Shown here: positions 8,665 through 16,566 of the stretch, piece by piece
How the letters are laid out: every line of letters begins with the position of its first letter
Position numbering within the stretch: position 1 is the stretch's first letter
Origin: UBA1413 sp037447215
Lineage (GTDB): Bacteria > Bacteroidota > Bacteroidia > Bacteroidales > Prolixibacteraceae
DNA: 34,869 nucleotides
Assembly (NCBI GenBank): GCA_037447215.1
Contig: JBBIHB010000030.1
Span: 1 to 34,869 of the forward strand
Direction: 5' to 3'
Position numbers and translations under genes: made by a program
The notes under the pieces: model-generated
Seen by the model: only the letters and a program-made list of their open reading frames with translations
Database searches by the model: none
Told to the model about the DNA's origin: nothing

Positions 8665-11600
8665 ATGCTAACATCCACTATTTTTGAAACTATGACAATC
8701 CAATCGATTACAGATGAGAAAAAAGAAAAGCTGCAAACAGGGTTTGTGGTATTCGATAAAGAAAGCCTGACAACCGGGTTGGTAGGAATTCTTTCACAGG
8801 AAACCAAAATTGATGCAGCTTTAAATAAGGTTTGTTCGGTTTTCAGCAGTTCAGTATTAATAAAAGAACTATTGTTGGCACGAATCAAATTTGCCGGGCA
8901 TATTTTTAAAAGTCAAGGGTTTAATCAACCAGAACTTTTGGCAAGGCGTGAACTTCTTACGCCCGACAATCAGTTTTGTTTGGTTGAAATATTTCTGAAT
9001 AGGAACTTACAGCAAGGCAATATTCAGGAGATTGTAGGAGAAACTGAGGCCATCCTCGATTTTTGTGGTCCCATTTTAACGGGTATCCTTTCAAAAATCC
9101 AACTGGGTAAGATACATCATGATTTTAGTGAAAGGCAAAAAGAACTGCAAAGCATTAACAAAACCACAAAAGTACTTCAAACTGCCCAATCGACCGATGA
9201 GGCGCTGCAAATTATATGCAACCTTTTACCTAATGGATGGCAGTATCCCGAATCAACCGTCGCAAGAATAAGGTATAACAACAAGGAATATGTGAGTCGG
9301 GGCTTCAGGGAAACACCCTGGTTTATGTTGGAGGAGTTTGAATTGCCCGGAAATAAAAAGGGAACCATCGAGATATTTTACCTTGAGCAGTTTAAAGATG
9401 AAGACGAAGGGCCATTTCTGATTGAAGAACGTAACCTTTTGGTGAATATATCGTCCATGATTTCCGGGTCGGCCACCAAAATGGTTTTCAATAAAGTAAT
9501 CCACAATACGGCCGAAAGGTTGAAGGAACTGAAGGCCATAAACCGTACATCGAAGATAGTTGAAGAAGGAAAACCTGTTGACGAAACTTTACAACAGATT
9601 TGTTCCATATTGCCCAAATCGTGGCAATACCCCCGACACACAGCAGCAAGGATCAGGTTCGAGGGAAAGACTTATGTGAGCAAACCTTTTGAGGAAACCG
9701 ACTGGTCCCAGTCGGAGCCATTTGTTACCATTGATAATAAAGTGGGAGCAGTTGAGATTTTTTACCTGCGTAAATTCCCTACTGAAGATGAGGGCCCTTT
9801 CCTGAAAGAGGAACGTAACCTTCTGATAAACATCAGTAAATTGATAAGCGGATACCTCAACAACTATAAAGGGAGGGGAATTATTCACCTGAAATGGGTT
9901 CCGGCACACGAAATACATCCATCGGATGCTTTTCACATTTCGCTCACACGAAATAAAAAACCACTTCAGCTTTACTTTAACCAACAAGCCATCGATAAAT
10001 ACATTTACCTCGACATGATGAGGTACAAGATCAAGCATATTTTGTTTGTATCAACATTTTATGATGCCTTTACCCTGGAAAGCGAAGACTCGTTTTTTGC
10101 TAAATTCATGGGCGAAATTTATCAGTACAGCCTTTTTTCCGTGCCACGTATTACAGGTGCATCAACAGCCGAAGAAGCCCTTGAGCTACTCGAAACCACC
10201 CATTTTGATCTGGTGATACTGATGGCCGGTATGGACCGCGATGCCCCTATCCTCTTAAGCGAACAAATCAGGGAAAAGAACGAATCGTTGCCAATTTATC
10301 TGCTCCTGAACCGGAAAAGTGAAATAAAATATTACGAAGAACTGATGCCGACCATCCGCTCGGTTGACAGGCTTTTTGTGTGGAGTGGCGACTCACTGAT
10401 TCTCTTTTCGATTGTAAAACTTACTGAGGATAATGTGAATGTGGAGAACGATACAAGGATTGGACTGGTCAGGGTTATCCTGCTGATAGAAGATTCGCCC
10501 ATCTATTATTCCAAATACCTTCAGATTCTTTATGATATTGTTTTTGACCATGTGAGGCACCTGCTTCCCGAGGTGGAGCAAAACGAGCTGGATAAGATCA
10601 GTAAAATGAGGTCGAGGCCCAAAATACTTCATGCCCGCAATTACGAGGAAGCAACTGCTATATTCAACAAGTACCGCGACTTTATGCTCTGCATTATCTC
10701 CGATATGGAATTTGACCGTGCGGGGCGGATGGATAAGTTTGCAGGGGTAAGGTTTATAAAATATGTAAAATCGCATATTTCGAAACTGCCGATCATTCTT
10801 CAATCTTCGGAAAATGACAATGCCGAAATAGCCTGCCAGCTTGAGGTTGCCTTCGTGAACAAGAATTCGGACAGCCTGCTGAAAGACCTGAAACACTTCC
10901 TGAACAGCTACCTCGGTTTCGGGAATTTTATTTTCCGCGATAAAAAAGGAAACAAAATTGGGGTAGCCCGCTCATTACGCGAATTTGAAACCTTACTGCA
11001 GGAAGTCCCGGACGAATCGCTCTACCTGCATGCTTCCGAAAACCAATTGTCGTTATGGTTGATGCAGCGTGGCGAAATTCAGCTTGCCCGTACCCTGAAC
11101 CCACTTTCCATCAATATGTTTGGCAGCATGGAAGAGTCGCGGCAGCATTTACTCGATTCAATCAGGAAATACCGTGAGGAAAAAAAGAAGGGAAAAATTC
11201 TTAGTTTCGACGAAACATCCATTATCGACGAGAAAAATATTGTTTCATTTTCGGGTGGATCGCTTGGTGGGAAAGGAAGGGGCCTGGCGTTTATAAATAC
11301 CTTGATTTACAACCTTGAATTTCCTGAATTATCATCGCGGATAAACATAACAACACCTATAACCGTAATTATTGGAACCAATGAGTTTGAGCAGTTTATT
11401 GTCAAAAACAAGCTGTTCGATAAGATTATAGACCCGGATGTATCCTATGCCAGGTTGCGTGAGTTATTTATGAAAGGGAACCTTTCAACTTCCTTGCAGA
11501 AGAAAATCAGGGTGTTCGTAAACCAGATCGATAAACCCATTGCAGTCCGCTCGTCGAGTATTGCCGAAGATTCAATTAACCAGCCTTTTGCCGGTATTTT

Positions 11601-12927
11601 TGATACTTACCTGATCCCCAACAGTACCAATAAAAAACAGGTTTTCGAACAGATATGCAGTGCCATCAAGCTGGTTTTTGCATCTACTTTTTCGCCAAAA
11701 GCACGGAATTATTTTGCCATAATTCACCATAAAATTGAAGAAGAAAAGATGGCTGTCATACTTCAGGAACTGGTGGGGAACCAGTTTGGGGAGTATTATT
11801 ATCCACATATAAGCGGGGTGGCGCAATCGTATAATTTTTACCCTGTTAACAATATGAGGCCAGAAGAGGGTTTCGCTGTTGTGGCTTTTGGGCTTGGGAC
11901 TTATGTTGTAGATGGATGGAAATCGTTCCGGTTTTCACCAAAATATCCCACAGTTTCCATGTACAGTACCAAAGATTTGGTTAATGGGTCGCAAGTTCAG
12001 TTTTATGCACTCGATTGTTTGAAAACCGATATTGATCTGCTGCGCGATGGTGAACTTGCCGCCCTCAAACTGATCGATATTTATGACGCGGAATCCCATG
12101 GAACACTCAGACATTGCGTTTCGGTTTACAATGCCGATAACGACCGCCTTGAACCCGGAAATGGAGGCAATGGCCCTCTTGTTGTAAATTTTGCCAATAT
12201 TCTGCAATATAATTATATCCCTTTAGCCGAAACCATAAGTACCATTTTAATTACGGTTCAGGAATCGTTCGGGTCTCCAGTCGAGATTGAATTTGCTGTT
12301 GACCTGGAACGCACCCGCAACAGGCTTCCGTCGTTTTACCTGTTGCAGATTAAACCCCTTGTAACCGATCAGATCAGCAAACAGGTAAAACTCGATAAAC
12401 TCGATAAAAAACAAATGCTGCTTTATACCCGTTCGTGCGTTGGAAATGGCGAAATTTCAGGTATCCGCGATGTGGTGTACATCGACAATGAAAAATTTAC
12501 CAAACTGAAAACCGTTGAAATGGCCGAAGAAATTGAACAAATCAACAAGCGGATGATTGAAAGCAATAAACAATATATTCTCATTGGCCCTGGCCGGTGG
12601 GGTAGCCGCGACCGGTTTGTCGGAATTCCTGTAAACTGGTCACAGATTTCCAATGCAAAAGTTATTGTGGAAATCAGTTTGCACAATTTCCCGCTTGATT
12701 CATCACTTGGGTCTCATTTTTTTCACAATGTTACGGCCATGAGCATTGGATATTTTTCGGTACAGCACGCTTCGGCAACCGATTTCATCCGGTGGGATGT
12801 ACTTGGTAACCAACGATTGGTACAGCAGACGGGGTTTTTCAAACACGTCTGTTTTGATACCCCTCTTACCATTTATATGGATGGAAAGAATAATACTTCG
12901 GCAGTTGTATTACCCGAAAAGCAATGA
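8665..12927 (+). CDS. GAF-like/receiver/PPDK_N (PEP/pyruvate-binding) fusion protein
   Basis: A 1420-residue cytoplasmic multidomain protein. Seen in order: an N-terminal region (1-155); two tandem GAF-like repeats (about 160-275 and 288-405), each with a WQYP...AR(I)R core and an EDEGPFL..ERNLL(V/I)NIS end; a receiver-like domain (about 456-590) with Met520 at the phosphoacceptor position; a second receiver (about 603-745) with acidic E609-D610, Asp680 and Lys733; a linker; then an ATP-grasp PPDK_N domain (about 860-1180) with SGGSLGGKGRG (863-873) and VRSSSIAED (961-969, R962). The C-terminus has GPGRWGSRD (1308 onward) and SHFFHN (H1351, H1354). The phosphohistidine and PEP-binding domains of PEP synthase/PPDK are absent, so ordinary PEP synthesis is unlikely; ATP-dependent signalling or phosphotransfer is inferred. 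An alternative start is ATG 8692. It overlaps the next gene by ATGA. Confidence 0.85.
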   Translation: MLTSTIFETMTIQSITDEKKEKLQTGFVVFDKESLTTGLVGILSQETKIDAALNKVCSVFSSSVLIKELLLARIKFAGHIFKSQGFNQPELLARRELLTPDNQFCLVEIFLNRNLQQGNIQEIVGETEAILDFCGPILTGILSKIQLGKIHHDFSERQKELQSINKTTKVLQTAQSTDEALQIICNLLPNGWQYPESTVARIRYNNKEYVSRGFRETPWFMLEEFELPGNKKGTIEIFYLEQFKDEDEGPFLIEERNLLVNISSMISGSATKMVFNKVIHNTAERLKELKAINRTSKIVEEGKPVDETLQQICSILPKSWQYPRHTAARIRFEGKTYVSKPFEETDWSQSEPFVTIDNKVGAVEIFYLRKFPTEDEGPFLKEERNLLINISKLISGYLNNYKGRGIIHLKWVPAHEIHPSDAFHISLTRNKKPLQLYFNQQAIDKYIYLDMMRYKIKHILFVSTFYDAFTLESEDSFFAKFMGEIYQYSLFSVPRITGASTAEEALELLETTHFDLVILMAGMDRDAPILLSEQIREKNESLPIYLLLNRKSEIKYYEELMPTIRSVDRLFVWSGDSLILFSIVKLTEDNVNVENDTRIGLVRVILLIEDSPIYYSKYLQILYDIVFDHVRHLLPEVEQNELDKISKMRSRPKILHARNYEEATAIFNKYRDFMLCIISDMEFDRAGRMDKFAGVRFIKYVKSHISKLPIILQSSENDNAEIACQLEVAFVNKNSDSLLKDLKHFLNSYLGFGNFIFRDKKGNKIGVARSLREFETLLQEVPDESLYLHASENQLSLWLMQRGEIQLARTLNPLSINMFGSMEESRQHLLDSIRKYREEKKKGKILSFDETSIIDEKNIVSFSGGSLGGKGRGLAFINTLIYNLEFPELSSRINITTPITVIIGTNEFEQFIVKNKLFDKIIDPDVSYARLRELFMKGNLSTSLQKKIRVFVNQIDKPIAVRSSSIAEDSINQPFAGIFDTYLIPNSTNKKQVFEQICSAIKLVFASTFSPKARNYFAIIHHKIEEEKMAVILQELVGNQFGEYYYPHISGVAQSYNFYPVNNMRPEEGFAVVAFGLGTYVVDGWKSFRFSPKYPTVSMYSTKDLVNGSQVQFYALDCLKTDIDLLRDGELAALKLIDIYDAESHGTLRHCVSVYNADNDRLEPGNGGNGPLVVNFANILQYNYIPLAETISTILITVQESFGSPVEIEFAVDLERTRNRLPSFYLLQIKPLVTDQISKQVKLDKLDKKQMLLYTRSCVGNGEISGIRDVVYIDNEKFTKLKTVEMAEEIEQINKRMIESNKQYILIGPGRWGSRDRFVGIPVNWSQISNAKVIVEISLHNFPLDSSLGSHFFHNVTAMSIGYFSVQHASATDFIRWDVLGNQRLVQQTGFFKHVCFDTPLTIYMDGKNNTSAVVLPEKQ

Positions 12928-13577
12928 TTGACCTTGGTATATATGACGAACATAACCTGGCAATTCAGGCATTTTCTTCTATGCTTTCGGCAATTTCCGA
13001 TTTCAGGGTGGTTTTCACGTGCAACGACCGTAACCTTTTGATAACAAAGCTTAAAAATAAGCGTGCTCATATTCTGATACTCAATCTGCACGATATTTCG
13101 GTGCGCAACCTGAACCTGATTGTACAGCTTAGAATCGTTGACCCCAATATTAAGATTTTGGTTGTGAGTGCAAACCAAGATGAAGAAATTGTTCTGAAAA
13201 CCTTCAAAGCAGGAGTCAAAGGGTTTCTCGGGAAAGATGCTACATTCAATGAACTAGCCGAAGCAGTATATTCTTTAAGAAATGGCCACGATTATTTTAA
13301 CAATACTCTTACCCATATATTATTAAACCGCTATATTTCACGGCTTGATCAACCCGACCAGGAAACCGGGACAGGAATTGAATTGCTTAGCGCACGTCAG
13401 ATCGAAATACTCAGGTTATGGGGCGAAAGCTATTCAAACCAGGAAATAGCCGAAAAACTGTTTATCAGCATCCGTACAGTCGAAACGCATAAGAACCATA
13501 TTATGCAGAAGTTAAATCTCAAAAACACGGTGGATATGGTCAAATTTGCCATTAAGTGTAATATAATCGATGTTTGA
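12924..13577 (+). CDS. NarL/LuxR-family response regulator with Asn at the phosphoacceptor site
   Basis: A 217-residue DNA-binding regulator: an N-terminal receiver-like domain (1-120) and a C-terminal LuxR/GerE helix-turn-helix (about 150-217, LSARQIEILRLW...NQEIAEKLFIS...TVETHKNHIMQKL). The receiver keeps the acidic pair D8-E9, Ser82 and Lys104, but the residue aligning with the phosphorylated Asp (LILLD in NarL) is Asn54 (codon AAT). It is therefore probably not controlled by ordinary Asp phosphorylation. Its ATG overlaps the stop of the fusion-protein gene (ATGA, 12924-12927), implying coupled translation and a shared role. Target genes are unknown; the palindrome just downstream, before gdhA, is one candidate site. 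Confidence 0.9.
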   Translation: MIDLGIYDEHNLAIQAFSSMLSAISDFRVVFTCNDRNLLITKLKNKRAHILILNLHDISVRNLNLIVQLRIVDPNIKILVVSANQDEEIVLKTFKAGVKGFLGKDATFNELAEAVYSLRNGHDYFNNTLTHILLNRYISRLDQPDQETGTGIELLSARQIEILRLWGESYSNQEIAEKLFISIRTVETHKNHIMQKLNLKNTVDMVKFAIKCNIIDV

Positions 13578-13586
13578 ACAGAGTGG

Positions 13587-13603
13587 TTACGTGAATCACG
13601 TAA
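13587..13603. promoter_or_regulatory. Perfect palindrome upstream of gdhA, candidate operator
   Basis: TTACGTGA, a central A, then TCACGTAA: a perfect 8-bp inverted repeat with a 1-nt spacer. It starts 10 bp after the regulator stop and ends 14 bp before the candidate -33 region of gdhA. The spacer is too short for a hairpin loop of the same stem and no T-tract follows, so a dimeric protein site fits better than a terminator. The GTGA...TCAC half sites resemble CRP/FNR-type sites, but the spacing differs. Confidence 0.5.
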
Positions 13604-13616
13604 TAATAACACATTA

Positions 13617-13648
13617 TTTCTGAAAAGCATGGATAGCTATTAATTTTG
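13617..13648 (+). promoter_or_regulatory. Candidate Bacteroidota promoter for gdhA
   Basis: TAATTTTG at 13641-13648 matches TAnnTTTG exactly; TTTC at 13617-13620, 20 nt upstream, is a weak -33 element. The expected start of transcription is about 30 nt before the gdhA ATG. Confidence 0.5.
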
Positions 13649-13688
13649 TGTTTTTATTGCATGAAAAAAACCAAAATGTAAAAAAATC

Positions 13689-15041
13689 ATGGCAGAAATT
13701 TTTGATGTAAAAGTAAATGAATTCATGGCAAAGGTTATTGCCAGGAATCCGGGTGAATCTGAATTTCACCAGGCGGTTCAGGAGGTTGTTGAGTCGCTGA
13801 TGCCGTTTATCGAAGAGAATCCCAAATACCAACATGCCAAAATTCTTGAGCGGATGGTTGAACCCGAAAGGGTAATAATTTTCAGGGTACCCTGGATCGA
13901 CGACCTTGGACAGATTCAGGTCAACCGGGGTTTTCGCATTCAGATGAACAGCGCCATCGGACCCTATAAAGGTGGTATTCGGTTTCACCCTACAGTGAAC
14001 CTTGGTATCCTGAAGTTTCTTGCTTTCGAGCAAGTGTTTAAAAACAGCCTCACCACCCTACCCATGGGCGGGGGCAAAGGGGGCTCCGATTTCGATCCAA
14101 AAGGAAAATCGGACAATGAAGTAATGCGCTTCTGTCAAAGTTTTATGACCGAATTGCAACGATTTATAGGTGCCGATACCGATGTTCCTGCAGGTGATAT
14201 TGGGGTGGGTGGCCGTGAGGTTGGCTACATGTATGGACAGTACAAACGGATCAGGAATGAATTTACAGGCGTACTGACCGGAAAAGCAATTGAGTGGGGT
14301 GGTAGCCTCATCCGTCCCGAAGCGACCGGATACGGAGCTGTATATTTTGCCGACGAAATGCTTAAAACACGAGGTTTAAGCCTTGAGGGAAAGGTTGCAG
14401 TAGTTTCAGGATCGGGAAATGTATCGCAATATGCCGTCGAAAAGCTTATCGAAATGGGAGCCAAAGTGGTTACACTATCCGATTCGTCGGGCTATATTTA
14501 CGACCCGCATGGAATAGATCGGAAAAAACTGGAGTTTGTATTCCATCTCAAAAATGTTAAACGTGGAAGGATTAAAGAATATGCCGACAAATACGGTGCA
14601 CAGTATTTTGAGGGGAAAACTCCATGGGAGGTTAAATGTGACCTTGCTTTCCCATGTGCCACTCAAAACGAAATCAACGAAGATGATGCCCGCGAATTGG
14701 TGAAAAGCGGTTGCTTCCTGATTTCGGAAGGTGCCAATATGCCATCGACACCCGAGGCGGTAGAGGTATTCCTGAATTCAAGGATATTGTATGGACCCGG
14801 TAAGGCAGCCAATGCCGGTGGCGTATCGACATCGGGTCTCGAAATGACCCAGAACTCGATGCGCCTCCCCTGGACCCGCGAGGAAGTTGACTGGCGGCTG
14901 CACCAGATTATGAAAAACATTCATGAAACCTGCGTAAAATATGGCACTGAAAAAGATGGATTTATAAACTATGTTAAAGGTGCAAATATTGGTGGTTTTA
15001 TTAAAGTAGCCGATGCGATGATTGCCCAGGGGGTAGTTTAA
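13689..15041 (+). CDS. gdhA: NADP-type glutamate dehydrogenase
   Basis: Catalyses reductive amination of 2-oxoglutarate with ammonia to glutamate, normally with NADPH in this 450-residue hexameric class; it acts in the cytoplasm in ammonia assimilation. Visible are GPYKGGIRFHP (91-101, substrate lysine K94), LPMGGGKGGSDFDPKGK (124-140, catalytic-site lysine K130), GAD(T)DVPAGDIGVG, and the Rossmann loop VSGSGNVS at about 238-245, followed by TLSDSSG rather than an acidic NAD-type residue, which fits NADP preference. Length equals the E. coli enzyme. The gene has its own promoter-like element, a palindrome upstream and a terminator downstream, so it is probably monocistronic, although it directly follows the fusion-protein/regulator pair. 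Confidence 0.96.
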   Translation: MAEIFDVKVNEFMAKVIARNPGESEFHQAVQEVVESLMPFIEENPKYQHAKILERMVEPERVIIFRVPWIDDLGQIQVNRGFRIQMNSAIGPYKGGIRFHPTVNLGILKFLAFEQVFKNSLTTLPMGGGKGGSDFDPKGKSDNEVMRFCQSFMTELQRFIGADTDVPAGDIGVGGREVGYMYGQYKRIRNEFTGVLTGKAIEWGGSLIRPEATGYGAVYFADEMLKTRGLSLEGKVAVVSGSGNVSQYAVEKLIEMGAKVVTLSDSSGYIYDPHGIDRKKLEFVFHLKNVKRGRIKEYADKYGAQYFEGKTPWEVKCDLAFPCATQNEINEDDARELVKSGCFLISEGANMPSTPEAVEVFLNSRILYGPGKAANAGGVSTSGLEMTQNSMRLPWTREEVDWRLHQIMKNIHETCVKYGTEKDGFINYVKGANIGGFIKVADAMIAQGVV

Positions 15042-15065
15042 TCATAGAAAACGAATTAGGTTAAT

Positions 15066-15103
15066 AATCACCCGGGAAGGAAATTTTCCGGGTGATTTAT
15101 TTT
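15066..15103 (+). terminator. Intrinsic terminator of gdhA
   Basis: AATCACCCGG (15066-15075) pairs perfectly with CCGGGTGATT (15088-15097) around a 12-nt loop and is followed by TATTTTG. It begins 25 bp after the gdhA stop codon. Confidence 0.8.
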
Positions 15104-15254
15104 GTTTATTTCTGGTAATAATGAAAATTCTTATTTTTAAAAACGGATTGATTTTTAATTTCATAAACAACATCAATAAATGCACTGAATTGAAAAGAAA
15201 ACTCTCTATTTTGGGATACCTTTTCCAAGAATGTTTTCATGAACTTAATCTTTA

Positions 15255-15262
15255 TAATTTTG
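15255..15262 (+). promoter_or_regulatory. Candidate -7 element for yidD
   Basis: TAATTTTG matches TAnnTTTG exactly, 28 bp before the yidD ATG. No good -33 TTG is found at the expected spacing, so support is moderate. The rest of 15104-15290 is AT-rich and shows nothing else convincing. Confidence 0.4.
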
Positions 15263-15290
15263 TTTTGGCTGTTGCAATAAAAATTAAGAG

Positions 15291-15575
15291 ATGGAGAGGT
15301 TTTTTAGGTTTATTCATACTATAGTGGGATTTATAATTCTTATCCCGATATATTTCTATAAATATGCAATTTCTCCATTTACCCCTGCATCATGCCGCCA
15401 TGTTCCCACTTGTTCGACTTATGCAGTTGAGGCAGTAAAAATTCATGGGCCATTCAAAGGCTTTTGGCTTGCAACCCGGAGGATTGCCCGATGCCATCCC
15501 TGGGGAACATCAGGTTATGATCCGGTGCCTCCCAAAACAGCAAAGGTTAAAATACAAAACAGGCAAAAAGTTTAA
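15291..15575 (+). CDS. yidD: Membrane protein insertion efficiency factor YidD
   Basis: A 94-residue YidD-family protein. These small membrane-associated proteins help YidC/Sec insert proteins into the inner membrane. The signature is clear: an amphipathic/hydrophobic N-terminal segment, then KYAISPFTPASCRHVPTCS with the paired cysteines, TYAVEAVKIHGPFKGFWLATRRIARCHPWG, and the G(Y)DPVP ending typical of the family. The usual partners rpmH, rnpA and yidC are not next to it here; the neighbours are gdhA and the zinc transporter genes. Confidence 0.93.
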   Translation: MERFFRFIHTIVGFIILIPIYFYKYAISPFTPASCRHVPTCSTYAVEAVKIHGPFKGFWLATRRIARCHPWGTSGYDPVPPKTAKVKIQNRQKV

Positions 15576-15659
15576 GTGGAATGTTCAGTCAAATAGTGAT
15601 TGTGCAATTTATCGCTCGCATTCAGGTAGCTTTTTGATTTATTCGTGCTTTCAATTTGT

Positions 15660-15667
15660 TATTTTTG
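15660..15667 (+). promoter_or_regulatory. Candidate -7 element for the znu operon
   Basis: TATTTTTG matches TAnnTTTG and lies 35 bp before the znuA ATG. A TTTTTG at 15631-15636 is 23 nt upstream, a little far for a -33 element. I could not recognise a Zur-type palindrome in 15576-15702. Confidence 0.35.
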
Positions 15668-15702
15668 CCTCTATCTATTACTATCGTTTTAAAAGCAAAG
15701 AG

Positions 15703-16566
15703 ATGAGATATTTTTTATTTGCAATAATTACAGTTTTCGTGTTTTCCGGCTGCGGCAACAAAACCGCAAAGCATACAGGGAAGCCCCTTGTTTTGGTAAG
15801 TATTCTTCCACAAAAAACATTTGTTGAAAAAATTGCCGGGAACGATTTTGATATTTCAGTTTTGATTCCTCAGGGTGCAAACCCCACCACCTATTCCTTA
15901 TCGCCGGCTCAGATGGACGAAATATCCAATGCAAAACTCTGGTTCAGGATGGGATATGTTGGGTTTGAACTTTCGTGGGGCGAAAAAATAATGCAAACCA
16001 ATGTCTCGATGAAAGTAATTGATTTGTCGAACGGCCTTGATTTGATTGCCGTAGGCATGGACGAAGCAACCGGGACCTTAAAAGGAGTTGATCCTCATAC
16101 ATGGCTTTCTCCTGCCCTGGTGAGAAAAATGGCACATACCATACATGAAGAGCTGGTACTGTTATATCCCGAAAACCGTGAAAAATACAATTTAGGCTAT
16201 CAGCAGTTTTTAAAAGAGATTGACGAAATCGATATAAAAGTAAGACAATTTTTTCAAGGCTTTGAGGGAAAACCTTTTATTACTTTTCATCCGTCGTTGA
16301 GTTATTTTGCCCGCGATTATCTACTCGAACAACATTCTGTTCAACAACGTGGAAAAGAACCAACTCCGGGCCAAATTGCCAATCTGGTAAAGCTTGCAAA
16401 AGAAAATAATATTAAAGTCATTTATATTCAAAGCGATTTCGACAGGGAAAATGCCCGGATGTTTGCACAGGAAACAAATACTGAAATTATTCAGGTCTGG
16501 CCATTAAATCCGGATTGGAGTGATAACATGGTTTATCTTGCCCGTCTTCTCAGCGAAAACTTCTGA
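15703..16566 (+). CDS. znuA: Zinc ABC transporter substrate-binding lipoprotein
   Basis: The 287-residue cluster A-I metal-binding protein of a zinc/manganese importer. I start at ATG 15703 because it is followed by a lipoprotein signal (hydrophobic run, VFSGC with Cys17); the open frame extends 86 codons upstream but overlaps yidD and is not protein-like. Metal-site features seen: DPHTW (H132) and FHPSLSYFARDY (H196), plus an acidic C-terminal loop. The first canonical ligand, the His of GxxPHxY, is Thr here (GANPTTYS, T62). Its stop overlaps the znuC start by one base, so translation is coupled. Zinc is the likely substrate because of the family, but the site is non-standard. Confidence 0.88.
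   Translation: MRYFLFAIITVFVFSGCGNKTAKHTGKPLVLVSILPQKTFVEKIAGNDFDISVLIPQGANPTTYSLSPAQMDEISNAKLWFRMGYVGFELSWGEKIMQTNVSMKVIDLSNGLDLIAVGMDEATGTLKGVDPHTWLSPALVRKMAHTIHEELVLLYPENREKYNLGYQQFLKEIDEIDIKVRQFFQGFEGKPFITFHPSLSYFARDYLLEQHSVQQRGKEPTPGQIANLVKLAKENNIKVIYIQSDFDRENARMFAQETNTEIIQVWPLNPDWSDNMVYLARLLSENF

Noticed and set aside
13587..13603. The palindrome as a terminator of the LuxR-type gene
   Set aside because: The 1-nt centre prevents the full stem from folding and no T-tract follows; an operator fits better.
15121..15324. Short plus-strand ORF of 67 codons before yidD
   Set aside because: AT-rich, low-complexity composition, overlaps yidD and contains its promoter-like element; no family pattern seen.
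15445..15702. In-frame upstream extension of znuA by 86 codons
   Set aside because: It overlaps yidD in another frame, has no protein-like pattern, and would bury the lipoprotein signal that begins at 15703.
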